Shown here piece by piece: positions 34,181 to 42,989 of a stretch of 64,000 nucleotides of DNA. Position 1 is the stretch's first letter; the number at the start of each line of letters is the position of its first letter. Source of the DNA: JAEUOS01 sp046160545 (lineage in GTDB: Bacteria; Pseudomonadota; Gammaproteobacteria; Burkholderiales; JAEUOS01); assembly GCA_046160545.1 (NCBI GenBank), contig JBJXGS010000193.1, positions 53,835 through 117,834 of the forward strand. Direction: 5' to 3'. The notes beneath the pieces were generated by a model, which saw only the letters and a program-made list of their open reading frames with translations, searched no databases and was not told the origin of the DNA. A program made the translations under genes and the position numbers.

Positions 34181-35740
34181 ATGGAGCCTGCCTTGTCCTG
34201 GCAACCCGAACTCGACGAACTGGAGCGCCGCAGGCGCCACACCCTGGAACTGGGCGGCACCGAAAAGGTCCAGCGCCACCGCAACAACGGCAAGCTGACC
34301 GTGCGCGAACGCATCGACATGCTGCTCGATCCCGGCAGCTTTCGCGAAATCGGCTCGGTGTCGGGATTCGCGACCTATGACGCCAACAATACGCTCGCGG
34401 GTTTCGTTGCCACCAACCACATCATGGGGCGCGGTGCCATCGAGGCACGCACCGTCGCGGTCTCCGCCGATGACTTCACCGTGCGCGGCGGGGCCAACGA
34501 CGGCGGCGTCGGCGAAAAGCTGGTCTATATCGAGCGCATGGCGGGCGAACTGCGAATTCCTCTGATTCGCCTGGTCGACGGTACCGGCGGCGGCGGATCG
34601 GTCAAGACCATCGAGACCATCGGCCGCACCTATGTGCCGGCCGTGTCCGGCTGGGAGTACGCGGTCGCCAACATGGCGACTGTGCCGGTGGTCGGCCTGG
34701 CGCTCGGCTCGGTGGCCGGCCTGGGAGCGGCTCGCGTCGCCTCCAGTCACTACTCCCTGATGGTAGAGGGTGTTTCCCAGATATTCGCTGCCGGCCCGCC
34801 GGTGGTAGCGCGCGCCGGCGAGACAGTCACCAAGGAAGAGCTGGGCGGCGCCCACATCCACGGCGTCAATGGCACGGTCGACGATGTTGTCGCCTCCGAG
34901 GCCGAGGCCTTTGCTCGCACGCGGCGCTTTCTTTCCTACCTGCCGTCCTCGATAGACACACTGCCGCCGCGCTGCCCGCCGACCGACGACCCGGTGCGTC
35001 GCGATGAAAAGCTCATCGCCGCGGTGCCGCGCGATCCGCGCAAGGTCTATCGCATGCGCCCGATCGTGGAGTCGCTGATGGATGCCGGATCATGGTTCGA
35101 GATCGGCCGCGGCTGGGGGAAATCGGTCATCACGGGCCTGGCACGCCTGGACGGCTGGCCGGTCGCGGTTTTGGCCTCCGACCCCTACCATTACGCCGGG
35201 GCGTGGACCGCGCGCGCCTCCGAAAAGTTGACGCGCTTTGTCGACCTGGCGCAAACCTTCCACCTGCCGGTCGTGCATCTGGTCGACATCCCGGGATTTC
35301 TCATCGGCGTCAAGGCCGAAGAAGAAGCGACCATTCGTTACGGAACACGCGCCATGGCCGCGATCTACCAGGCCCGCGTGCCGTGGTGCTCGATCCTGGT
35401 GCGGCGCGCTTTTGGCGTCGCCGGCGCGGCCCACCAGAACCACGGTCGCTACAACGTCCGCTATGCCTGGCCTTCGGGCGAATGGGGCTCGCTACCCATC
35501 GCCGGCGGTCTCGAGGCTGCCTACAAGGCCGACCTGGAGAAAGCGGCCGATCCCGCCGCGCGCCTGGCCGAAATCGAGGCGCGCCTCACCAAGTTCACCT
35601 CTCCGTTTCGCACCGCCGAACAGTTCAAGGTCGAGGAAATCATCGATCCGCGCGAGACCCGCAGGTTATTGTGCGAATTCGCCAATCTTGCAGCGCCGCT
35701 GCGCTCGCCCGGTCCGTCCGCATTCGGCATGCGCCCCTGA
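34181..35740 (+). CDS. Acyl-CoA carboxylase carboxyltransferase (biotin-dependent, PccB-like), orphan
   Basis: 519 residues with paired crotonase-like carboxyltransferase domains: ERRRRHTLELGGTEKVQRH start, RLVDGTGGGGSV and GLALGSVAGLGAARVASSHY in the N-half, LVDIPGFLIGVKAEEEATIR and VRRAFGVAGAAHQNHGRYN in the C-half. Family members carboxylate propionyl-, acetyl- or other acyl-CoAs and need a biotin carboxylase/BCCP partner. None is adjacent; the only one in the window is LiuD at 22965. Divergent from livH across a 182-base gap. Substrate uncertain. Confidence 0.82.
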   Translation: MEPALSWQPELDELERRRRHTLELGGTEKVQRHRNNGKLTVRERIDMLLDPGSFREIGSVSGFATYDANNTLAGFVATNHIMGRGAIEARTVAVSADDFTVRGGANDGGVGEKLVYIERMAGELRIPLIRLVDGTGGGGSVKTIETIGRTYVPAVSGWEYAVANMATVPVVGLALGSVAGLGAARVASSHYSLMVEGVSQIFAAGPPVVARAGETVTKEELGGAHIHGVNGTVDDVVASEAEAFARTRRFLSYLPSSIDTLPPRCPPTDDPVRRDEKLIAAVPRDPRKVYRMRPIVESLMDAGSWFEIGRGWGKSVITGLARLDGWPVAVLASDPYHYAGAWTARASEKLTRFVDLAQTFHLPVVHLVDIPGFLIGVKAEEEATIRYGTRAMAAIYQARVPWCSILVRRAFGVAGAAHQNHGRYNVRYAWPSGEWGSLPIAGGLEAAYKADLEKAADPAARLAEIEARLTKFTSPFRTAEQFKVEEIIDPRETRRLLCEFANLAAPLRSPGPSAFGMRP

Positions 35741-35802
35741 AAGCACTCGCGATTTCGCGGCCAGGATTGCTCTTCCGGTCACCCTGCAATCCGAAAGGTC
35801 GC

Positions 35803-35827
35803 GTGAAATCGCTGTGTTAGATTTCAC
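35803..35827. promoter_or_regulatory. 8-bp inverted repeat GTGAAATC-N9-GATTTCAC
   Basis: GTGAAATC at 35803-35810 and GATTTCAC at 35820-35827 form a perfect inverted repeat 28 bases before the isomerase start, in the 115-base gap after the carboxyltransferase gene. A 10-base direct repeat, CACTCGCGAT, occurs at 35744 and 35825. Candidate regulator-binding site; a transcript hairpin is the alternative. Confidence 0.4.
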
Positions 35828-35855
35828 TCGCGATGCAGACGACAAGGAAACCCTC

Positions 35856-36449
35856 ATGAGCAAGCAGGTGGAATTCTTTTTTGATTTCGGCAGCCCCGCG
35901 GCCTACCTCGCCTGGACCCAGCTGCCCAAGATCGCCGCAGCAGCGGGCGCTACGATCGTCTGGAGGCCCATGCTCCTGGGCGGGGTCTTCAAGGCCACCG
36001 GCAATGCAAGTCCTGTCACGGTCGCGGCCAAGGGCAAATGGATGATGGCGGACCTCGCACGCTGGGCCAAGAAGTACGGCGTACCGTTCACTATCCCGGC
36101 GGGCTTTCCGATCAATACCCTGGCATTGATGCGCGGCGCGGTGGGCATGCAGAAGCGCGAGCCCGGGCGCTTTATCCACTATGTCGAAACGGTCTGCACG
36201 TCGATGTTCGGCCGTGGCGAGAATCTGGGCGATTTCGAGACCGTGGCGCGCGTACTGGGCGCCGCCGGGTTCGATGCACAGGCATTCATGGCGCTCACGG
36301 CCGACCCGGAGGTCAAACAGGGGCTGATCGCCAATACAGAAGAGGCGGCGGCTCGCGGAGTCTTCGGCGCGCCGACCATGTTCGTCGGCGACGAGATGCA
36401 CTTCGGCCAGGACCGGCTGGAATTCGTCGCGGCGGCGCTGGCGCGCTGA
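35856..36449 (+). CDS. 2-hydroxychromene-2-carboxylate isomerase family protein (DsbA/GST-kappa fold)
   Basis: 197 residues from the ATG at 35856 (gacaaggaaaccctc before it). VEFFFDFGSPAAYLAWTQLP with the active-site serine replacing the DsbA CxxC, the W-R-P-M-LLGG strand, and the C-terminal GVFGAPTMFVGDEMHFGQDRL are family signatures. Characterised members use glutathione to isomerise an intermediate of naphthalene catabolism; many relatives have other or unknown glutathione-dependent roles. It lies between acyl-CoA genes with no naphthalene genes around, so the true substrate is open. Confidence 0.87.
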   Translation: MSKQVEFFFDFGSPAAYLAWTQLPKIAAAAGATIVWRPMLLGGVFKATGNASPVTVAAKGKWMMADLARWAKKYGVPFTIPAGFPINTLALMRGAVGMQKREPGRFIHYVETVCTSMFGRGENLGDFETVARVLGAAGFDAQAFMALTADPEVKQGLIANTEEAAARGVFGAPTMFVGDEMHFGQDRLEFVAAALAR

Positions 36450-36554
36450 AGACCCGCTTGAAGGCCGCGCAGTAAACTGCGCGCCGTACTTGCCGCCCCG
36501 CCCCGCGGGCAATGACCCTGCGCGCTGCCCGCCACCCTTTTCGTCCAAGCGACC

Positions 36555-38690
36555 ATGAACCCCATACGCTCCGAAATCGACGCTGCCGGCGTCCTGACCC
36601 TGACCTTTGACGCACCCGGTGCCCCGGTCAACACCATGACCCAGGCCTGGAACGAGGCCATGCACGCGGCCATTGAGCGCGTATGCACAGACAGCGCGGT
36701 CAGCGGCGTGATCCTGGCTTCGGCCAAGAAGACCTTTTTCGCCGGCGCGGAATTGAAGGACGTCATCAAGCTCACGCCGGCCGACGCACCGCGCATGTTC
36801 GCCGAGATCGAAGCCACCAAGAAGATGTTCCGCCGCCTGCAGACTTGCGGCAAGCCGGTGGTGGCACTCCTGACCGGCAGCGCCCTGGGGGGCGGTTGGG
36901 AGCTCGCCTTCACCGCGCAGCACCGGATCGCACTGGATGACAACTCGATCAAGCTGGGCCTGCCCGAAGTGACCCTGGGCCTGTTGCCCGGCGCCGGTGG
37001 CGTGACCACCATGGTGCGCCTGTTGGGACTGGAGGCCGCGTTTCCCTACCTGATGGAAGGCAAGACCTTCTCGCCCAAGGAAGCGCGCGCGCTGGGACTG
37101 GTGCACGACCTGGTTGACTCCGCCGCCGACCTCATGCCGCGCGCACGCGCCTGGATCGCCGCCAATCCCAAGGCGCAACACCCCTGGGACGTCAAGGGCT
37201 ACCGCATTCCCGGCGGCGGGCCGGACAGCCCGAAGATCGCGCAAATGCTTTCCATCGCACCGGCCATCACGCTCGACAAGACGCGCGGCATGCTGCCCGC
37301 GCCCGAGGCCATCATGTCCTGCGCGGTCGAAGGCGCGCGGGTCGACTTCGAGACGGCACTGCGCATCGAGTCCCGCTATCTGGTGGGCCTCATGGTCGGG
37401 CGCCATTCAAAGAACCTGATCAGCCTTTTCTTCAACCAGGCGGCGATCCGTTCAGGTGCCTCGCGGCCCAAGGATGTTCCCAAGTGGAAAGCCACGCGCG
37501 TGGGCATTCTCGGTGCCGGCATGATGGGCTCGGGAATCGCCTGGGCCACCGCCACCCGCGGTGTGCCCTGTGTCCTGAAGGACGTCTCGCAGGAAGCTGC
37601 GGACAAAGGCAGGTCCTACACGACCAAACTGCTTGAAAAGCGCATCGCCCAGGGTCGCATGGACGAAAAGCGCGCCGCCGCTACCGCCGCATTGATCACC
37701 GCGACCGCCCGGGATGAGGACCTGAAGGGTTGCGACCTGATCATCGAGGCCGTATTCGAGAAACGCGACTTGAAGGCCCAGGTCACGCGCGCCACCGAGC
37801 CGCTCCTGGCCGCGGGCGGGTTCTTTGCCTCCAATACCTCGACGTTACCCATCAGCGGACTGGCGCAGGCGGCCGCGCGACCGGAGAAATTCATCGGCCT
37901 GCATTTCTTCTCGCCGGTGGACAAGATGGCGCTGGTGGAGATCATCAAGGGCCAGAAGACTGACGCCGAAACACTGGCGCGCGCCTACGACTACGTGTTG
38001 CAGATCGGCAAGACCCCGATCGTGGTCAACGACAGCCGCGGCTTTTACACCAGCCGCACCTTCGGCACCTTCGTGCGCGAGGGGGCCTGCATGGTCGAGG
38101 AAGGCATTCCGGCGGCCGTGATCGAGAACGCCGCGCGCGCCGCCGGCATGCCGGTGGGCCCGCTGGCGGTGATCGACGAAACATCAATGAGCCTGTCGGT
38201 GCACGTCCTGGCGCAGACGCGCGCCGACCTTGCAGCCGAAGGCAAGACCTACGCGGCCCAGCCCGGCGAGGCGCTCTTCGAGCGCATGGTCAGCGAATTC
38301 AAGCGCCCGGGGCGCGCCGGCGGAGGCGGCTTCTACGACTATCCGGCCGGTGCAAAAAAGATGCTCTGGTCCGGCTTGAAGCAGTTCGAGAAACCTGCTG
38401 TGGCCTGGAACGTCGATGAACTCAAGGATCGTTTTCTCTACCGCCAGGCCATCGAGACTGCGCGCTGCCTCGAAGAAGGCGTGCTGACCACGGTGCACGA
38501 CGGCAACATCGGCTCGATCTTCGGCATCGGCTTTCCGGCCTGGACCGGCGGTGCCTTGCAGTACATCGAGTTCGAGGGGGCGACCCGCTTCGTCGAGAAG
38601 GCTGACGCGTTGGCGAAAAAGTACGGTGAGCGCTTCGCGGTGCCGCAGTCCCTGCGCGAACGCGCAGCAAAGGCCGGGGTCGCCGCCTGA
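36555..38690 (+). CDS. Bifunctional enoyl-CoA hydratase/3-hydroxyacyl-CoA dehydrogenase (FadB/FadJ-like)
   Basis: 711 residues: N-terminal crotonase domain (TFFAGAELKDVI, GSALGGGWELAFTAQHRIA, LGLLPGAGGVTTM) and C-terminal NAD-dependent dehydrogenase (GILGAGMMGSGIAWATA, SNTSTLPISGLA, HFFSPVDKMALVEII with the catalytic His). These two activities carry out the middle steps of fatty-acid beta-oxidation. No thiolase follows, so the partner thiolase is elsewhere. Confidence 0.92.
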   Translation: MNPIRSEIDAAGVLTLTFDAPGAPVNTMTQAWNEAMHAAIERVCTDSAVSGVILASAKKTFFAGAELKDVIKLTPADAPRMFAEIEATKKMFRRLQTCGKPVVALLTGSALGGGWELAFTAQHRIALDDNSIKLGLPEVTLGLLPGAGGVTTMVRLLGLEAAFPYLMEGKTFSPKEARALGLVHDLVDSAADLMPRARAWIAANPKAQHPWDVKGYRIPGGGPDSPKIAQMLSIAPAITLDKTRGMLPAPEAIMSCAVEGARVDFETALRIESRYLVGLMVGRHSKNLISLFFNQAAIRSGASRPKDVPKWKATRVGILGAGMMGSGIAWATATRGVPCVLKDVSQEAADKGRSYTTKLLEKRIAQGRMDEKRAAATAALITATARDEDLKGCDLIIEAVFEKRDLKAQVTRATEPLLAAGGFFASNTSTLPISGLAQAAARPEKFIGLHFFSPVDKMALVEIIKGQKTDAETLARAYDYVLQIGKTPIVVNDSRGFYTSRTFGTFVREGACMVEEGIPAAVIENAARAAGMPVGPLAVIDETSMSLSVHVLAQTRADLAAEGKTYAAQPGEALFERMVSEFKRPGRAGGGGFYDYPAGAKKMLWSGLKQFEKPAVAWNVDELKDRFLYRQAIETARCLEEGVLTTVHDGNIGSIFGIGFPAWTGGALQYIEFEGATRFVEKADALAKKYGERFAVPQSLRERAAKAGVAA

Positions 38691-38718
38691 CCGGGCGAGG
38701 CAGCCCCGGTCCCTCGCC

Positions 38719-39090
38719 ATGCCGCGCGGCCAGGTGGTCGCAACACGCATCCTTGTGCATCACGACGCGCCGCCCAAGCCGGCGCTCGGAACGCCCTGCA
38801 ACGGCTGCGGTGTGTGCTGTCTGGCCGAGCCCTGCCCGCTAGGCAGCGTCTTGTCGGGCAGGCGCACCGGCGCCTGCGCGGCGCTGCGATGGGTAGACGC
38901 CGAATCGCGCTACCGCTGCGGCGCGCTTGTCGCCCCGCGCGAGGTCCTGCCACGACCATTCGCCTGGCTCGCGCCGCTTTTACGCCGGCTGGCGCGGCGC
39001 TGGATCGCGGCGGGGACCGGCTGCGACTCGACGGTGGAAGTCTCCGTGCCGGGCAGTGCACAACGCCGCCCCGCCATTCCGCCAACCTAG
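38719..39090 (+). CDS. YkgJ-family cysteine cluster protein
   Basis: 123 residues. The cysteine pattern CNGCGVCCLAEPCPLG, later CAAL and YRCGAL, is that of the YkgJ (putative zinc- or iron-chelating) family; the second half is a basic, arginine-rich helix. Function unknown. It begins 28 bases after the beta-oxidation gene and its 3' end overlaps by four bases the convergent glycosyltransferase gene. Confidence 0.8.
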   Translation: MPRGQVVATRILVHHDAPPKPALGTPCNGCGVCCLAEPCPLGSVLSGRRTGACAALRWVDAESRYRCGALVAPREVLPRPFAWLAPLLRRLARRWIAAGTGCDSTVEVSVPGSAQRRPAIPPT

Positions 39091-39989
39091 CCTGTCCGGC
39101 CGCGCAGCGCGTCAATGAAGCCGCGCGCCATTGCGCCGAGTTTCTCGCGGCGACTGTCCTCGGCCATGGTGATGCCGACGGCTTCGTAAGCGAGGCGGAC
39201 CAGACAAAGCACGACGAAGGCCGGCCAGGCCAGCGCGTGGCGCCGCGCGATCACGACCGTGTTGCGCGCGATCATCCTGCGTCGCGCTGGCGAATGTCCG
39301 CCGGTCTGAAGGGTCTTGCCGAATAGCCGATACATGCGCCGCCGACCGATGGAATGGGCGAACGGCGTCGCGGTATTCAGCACCAGCCGATACTTAAGCG
39401 ATGCTGCGCGCAGGCAGTAGTCGGTATCGACATGGTCGACACCGAGACCCTCATCGTAGGGTCCGATCCTCTGCAGCGCCTGGCGACGCCACAGAGACAT
39501 CGAGTTGATCAGGAAAGAAACATCCACCTGGCCCTCGACATTGCGCGACATCAGGCGATAGGAGAAGCGTTTCAGTTCGATGGGCGCCAATCGCAAGCCC
39601 GTCTCGCGCTCGACGTAAACCGGCGCGACAGCGGCGACGTCGTCCCGGAACGCCGCCGCGCGGGTCGCCGCATGCGCAAGAAAGCTCGGCAGCGCAGCGA
39701 CGTCCGAATCATCATCGAGAAACAGCACATGGCTCGCCTGCCCATGGTGCGCCTCGATTTCGGCCAGCGCGAGGTTGTAGGCGCCGGCCAGCGCGCCGCG
39801 GTTACCGTTGGCGAGCACCGTCAGGCCGGGGCGTGCGGCGGAGTCGAATTTGCGGGCGACCTCGGCGTTGTCGACCAGGATGACATGCTGCGCACGGGCC
39901 ATGACGGCATCAACGGCTGCCAGCGGGTCGCGGGCTGCGTCGTAGCTGACGATGACGCAGACGATCAGCAGTTCGTCGCGCTCCGCCAC
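39087..39989 (-). CDS. Family 2 glycosyltransferase (rhamnosyltransferase-like)
   Basis: 300 residues of GT-A fold: IVCVIVSYDA start, HVILVDNA, NRGALAGAYNLAL, the DXD-type HVLFLDDDSDV, and GPYDEGLGVDHVDTDYCLRA as the acceptor/base region, as in WbbL-like rhamnosyltransferases. A hydrophobic segment near residue 255-270 may associate with the membrane. Starts at a GTG that touches the stop of the FAD monooxygenase gene; involvement in surface polysaccharide is likely, although no other polysaccharide genes are next to it. Confidence 0.85.
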   Translation of the reverse strand: MAERDELLIVCVIVSYDAARDPLAAVDAVMARAQHVILVDNAEVARKFDSAARPGLTVLANGNRGALAGAYNLALAEIEAHHGQASHVLFLDDDSDVAALPSFLAHAATRAAAFRDDVAAVAPVYVERETGLRLAPIELKRFSYRLMSRNVEGQVDVSFLINSMSLWRRQALQRIGPYDEGLGVDHVDTDYCLRAASLKYRLVLNTATPFAHSIGRRRMYRLFGKTLQTGGHSPARRRMIARNTVVIARRHALAWPAFVVLCLVRLAYEAVGITMAEDSRREKLGAMARGFIDALRGRTG

Positions 39990-41203
39990 TACTCGATTGC
40001 GTTGGCCATGCGCATGCTGTTGATCATCGAGGAGTTCAGCAGATACTCACGCGCGCGCCTGGGATCGGCTGCGGTTGCGCGCAGCATGTCGGCGCGCTTT
40101 TGCTTCTCCACCGGGTCTTTCTCCTCGAGCGCCTTCTTGTTGGCGATAGAGACGTTCTGCACGTACTCGATGTTGACCGCGCGGCGTTGGCGCTCGTAGC
40201 GATCCATCAGCGTCGCGTCGGCCTCCCCGCGCATGACCTCTGCCAGCTTGGCCCCCAGGTTGATAGCGTCGTGTATGCCGCTGTTGAGCCCAAAGCCGCC
40301 GAGTGGGTTATTGACATGCGCCGAGTCGCCCGCCAGCAATACTCGGCCGCAACGGAACGACTTGGCCACACGCTGGTGCACCTTGTACATGCTCTTGTAG
40401 GGCACATCCATGGACTCGGCTACCGGCAGGAAGCGCCTGAGCATGCGCTGGGAGTAGGCATCGGAAAGCACCTCATCCTCGGGGAGATCGGGGTTGACAG
40501 GACAGCACATGCGCCACAAGCCAGGAGGGCCGACATCGGGCATGTGAAACACCGCGATCCACTCCTCCGGGTCGGCGATGTAGGCGTTGCTCGCGTAGCC
40601 GTATTGCGCCAGGTCATTGGTCGTCGAGATGACGACATAGCGCTCCGGCCAGGTGAAGCCCTCGAATTCAATACCCACCGACTTGCGTACCTGGCTGCGT
40701 CCACCATCGGCGCCGATCAGCCAGGCGCCTTCCAGGGTCTGCGGCCCATCCGGGCCTGTGACGCGCACGCAGACGCCGTCGCCCACCTCATCGACACTCT
40801 CGAAACGCGTCGAAAACCGCACCTGCGCGTGCGGGTAGTCCCCGAGCAGTTCAAGGATTATGGGGGTCAGTCGGTGTTGCTCCAGATGCAGGCGCCAGGG
40901 GTAGGGGGTGTCCTCCTTGAGGAGTCCCAGATCCCACTCGACGATCAGCCCCTCCCTGCGGTCGCGCCACTGCCAGCGCGGCACCTTGATGCCGATCTCG
41001 AGCATCTTCGCGGTGATGCCCAAGGGCTCCATGATCTCCTGGGTCGGTGGATGGAATGTTCCGGCCCGCAGATCGCGGGTCAGGGCTGCCTCGGCCTCGA
41101 CGACGATCACGGGTACGTCCTGGCGCGCCAGCACCAGGGCAGCCAGCAGACCGACCGGGCCCGCGCCTGCGACGATGACGGGTTTTTCGATCCGCGGATT
41201 CAA
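39989..41203 (-). CDS. FAD-dependent aromatic-ring monooxygenase (PHBH-like, FAD_binding_3)
   Basis: 404 residues. FAD-binding GAGPVGLLAALVLAR, the DLRAGTFHPPT segment, DG motif LIGADGGRSQVRK and LLAGDSAHVNNPLGGFGLN are intact, so it is a class A flavoprotein hydroxylase. The start is TTG at 41203 with gatcgggaaa upstream. It is divergent from a TRAP transporter, with which it shares a promoter region containing tandem repeats, and is paralogous to the gene at 53776. Likely hydroxylates an aromatic or heteroaromatic acid taken up by that transporter (inference). Confidence 0.9.
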   Translation of the reverse strand: MNPRIEKPVIVAGAGPVGLLAALVLARQDVPVIVVEAEAALTRDLRAGTFHPPTQEIMEPLGITAKMLEIGIKVPRWQWRDRREGLIVEWDLGLLKEDTPYPWRLHLEQHRLTPIILELLGDYPHAQVRFSTRFESVDEVGDGVCVRVTGPDGPQTLEGAWLIGADGGRSQVRKSVGIEFEGFTWPERYVVISTTNDLAQYGYASNAYIADPEEWIAVFHMPDVGPPGLWRMCCPVNPDLPEDEVLSDAYSQRMLRRFLPVAESMDVPYKSMYKVHQRVAKSFRCGRVLLAGDSAHVNNPLGGFGLNSGIHDAINLGAKLAEVMRGEADATLMDRYERQRRAVNIEYVQNVSIANKKALEEKDPVEKQKRADMLRATAADPRRAREYLLNSSMINSMRMANAIE

Positions 41204-41280
41204 GGCAGTTTTTCCCGATCAGTGGAGGAAAGCGCCAATTGTGCGCGATTTGCCACCGCGTCAGGAGCGACGCCCTGCAG

Positions 41281-41326
41281 TGCTACACTTATCCAACCGG
41301 TTAATTGCAGCGGGTTAATTGCAGCG
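41281..41326 (+). promoter_or_regulatory. Extended -10 element followed by tandem 14-bp direct repeats (candidate operator)
   Basis: TGcTACACT at 41281-41289 fits an extended -10. Directly downstream GGTTAATTGCAGCG occurs twice without a gap, at 41299-41312 and 41313-41326, each with the palindromic core TTAATT. The site is in the 200-base region between divergent FAD monooxygenase and TRAP receptor genes, about 78 bases before the receptor start. Tandem identical sites just after a promoter suggest binding of a repressor or activator. Confidence 0.5.
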
Positions 41327-41403
41327 TGGACCCAGTCCGTATACCGCAATCAGTGCCATGTGCAGCGGCACCCACCGGACCGGCAACCAAACAAGGAGAG
41401 GAC

Positions 41404-42411
41404 ATGGAACCCATCAGCAAGACAAGGCGCGCCGTCGTCGGCGCCGGTGCGGCCGTCGCGGCTGCGATGCTCGCAAATCGCGCCTCCGCACAGGCGCCCA
41501 TCACCCTGCAAGGCGCCGTGCAGTTCAACGACGACCACGCCTTCAATAGGGCGCTGCTGCGCTTCGAGGAACTGGTCAAGAAGTACTACGGCAAGCCGAT
41601 CAATTTCACGCTGCACCGCAATTCAGCGCTCGGGCTGGAGAAGGACTACTTCGCCTACATGAATCAGGGCAAGGCGGTCGACTACGCGATCGTCTCGCCG
41701 GCGCACATGTCGACCTTCGCCAAGGCGGCGCCTTTCATCGACGCGCCCTTCCTGTTCCGCGACCTCGACCACTGGAACAAGGTGCTCGACCAGGATGTGT
41801 TGAAGCCGGTGGCTGACGAAGTCGCGCAAAAGGGCGAGGTCATGCTGATCGGCTATGCCGGCGGCGGGGTGCGCAACATCTTCGCCAACAAGCCGGTCAG
41901 GAACCTGGCCGAGATGAAGGGCTTGAAGGTCCGCGTGCAGGGCGCGCCGATCTGGAGCCGCACCTTTTCGGCCATCGGCATGGCGCCGACCGTGATCGCC
42001 TACAACGAGGTCTACAACGCGATCCAGAACAAGGTCATCGAGGCGGGCGAGAACGAATCCGCCGGCATCGAGGCGATGAAGTTCTACGAGGTCGGCCCCA
42101 ACGTCAACCTGACCAAGCACGCGATCACGATTCGCCCGGTGTGCTTTTCGGCGAAGACCTTTGCCAAGCTGCCCAAGGATCTTCAGACTGCGGTCCTGCG
42201 TGCCGGCAAGGAAGCCGGCGCCCACGGCAGGCAGATCGAGTCCGCCGAGGACCAGCAGAAGCTCGACGCGATGGAAAAGGCCGGGCGCTTGAAGCAGGTG
42301 CCCTTCTCTGACCGCGCGGCGATGCAAAAGCTGGTCGAGCCGGTCATGGCGGCCTACGCCAAGGAGATCGGCGCCGAGGCCATCTACGCGCGCATCAACG
42401 CGATCAAGTAA
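41404..42411 (+). CDS. TRAP transporter substrate-binding protein (DctP family)
   Basis: 335 residues from the ATG at 41404, eight bases after aaggagagg. The signal peptide carries a twin-arginine start (KTRRAVVGAGAAVAAAML) and ends near ASAQ. DctP features include ADYAIVSPAHM-type loop (here VDYAIVSPAHMS), GLKVRVQGAPIWSRTF with the conserved carboxylate-binding Arg, and NEVYNAIQNKVIEAGEN. It captures an organic acid in the periplasm for the DctQ/DctM permease encoded next. Confidence 0.93.
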   Translation: MEPISKTRRAVVGAGAAVAAAMLANRASAQAPITLQGAVQFNDDHAFNRALLRFEELVKKYYGKPINFTLHRNSALGLEKDYFAYMNQGKAVDYAIVSPAHMSTFAKAAPFIDAPFLFRDLDHWNKVLDQDVLKPVADEVAQKGEVMLIGYAGGGVRNIFANKPVRNLAEMKGLKVRVQGAPIWSRTFSAIGMAPTVIAYNEVYNAIQNKVIEAGENESAGIEAMKFYEVGPNVNLTKHAITIRPVCFSAKTFAKLPKDLQTAVLRAGKEAGAHGRQIESAEDQQKLDAMEKAGRLKQVPFSDRAAMQKLVEPVMAAYAKEIGAEAIYARINAIK

Positions 42412-42428
42412 GCGTCGCTTAGTCGACC

Positions 42429-42461
42429 GCGGCCCCGCGCGACGGGGCCGCAACTGTTTTT
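42429..42461 (+). terminator. Intercistronic hairpin with T-run between TRAP receptor and permease genes
   Basis: GCGGCCCC (42429-42436) pairs with GGGGCCGC (42444-42451) around a 7-base loop, followed by aactg and five T residues. It fits a partial rho-independent terminator that keeps the receptor more abundant than the permease subunits, or protects the receptor mRNA 3' end. Confidence 0.6.
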
Positions 42462-42494
42462 GTAGATGCCGAATTCACCCTCCGGTCACAGCCC

Positions 42495-42989
42495 GTGAAA
42501 GCCTTCCTCGACCTCTGGCACCGCATCCTTACCTGGCTCATGGCCGCCACCGTGGCCATCCTGCTGATTCCGGTGTGCCTGCAGATCTTCTCGCGCTACA
42601 CCGAGCTCATTCCGCGCTACATCTGGACCGAGGAGATGAGCCGCTTCCTGTTCATCTGGATGGTCATGCTGGGCGCAATGATCGGCCTGCGCGAACGCCT
42701 GCATTTCGATGTCGACGTCTGGCCGCAACTGGCCGCGCGCCCTGACGCGGTGCTGCGCATGATTGCCAATGTGTTCGTTCTCGTCTTCACCGGCATCATG
42801 ATCTACTGGGGGATCGAATTCACCCGCTTCGGCTGGAAGCAGACTTCCGAGCTTGCCGACCTGCCGATGTGGATGATATTCATCGCCTGGCCCTTGACCG
42901 GAATCACCTGGCTCATGTTCCTGATCGAGGCCTTCATCCGCGACATCGGCATGTACCGCCGCAACGAAGTGCTGGAGCGGCACCTGTGA
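42495..42989 (+). CDS. TRAP transporter small permease (DctQ family)
   Basis: 164 residues from GTG at 42495 with four hydrophobic helices; TEEMSRFLFIWMVMLGAMIG and RLHFDVDVWPQL are typical DctQ segments at the end of helix 2. It joins the large permease in a Na+-dependent uptake system. Its stop overlaps the GTG of dctM. Confidence 0.9.
   Translation: MKAFLDLWHRILTWLMAATVAILLIPVCLQIFSRYTELIPRYIWTEEMSRFLFIWMVMLGAMIGLRERLHFDVDVWPQLAARPDAVLRMIANVFVLVFTGIMIYWGIEFTRFGWKQTSELADLPMWMIFIAWPLTGITWLMFLIEAFIRDIGMYRRNEVLERHL

Noticed and set aside
41299..41326. Tandem repeat as the beginning of a CRISPR array
   Set aside because: Two 14-bp units without spacers or cas genes; a regulatory site is the simpler reading.
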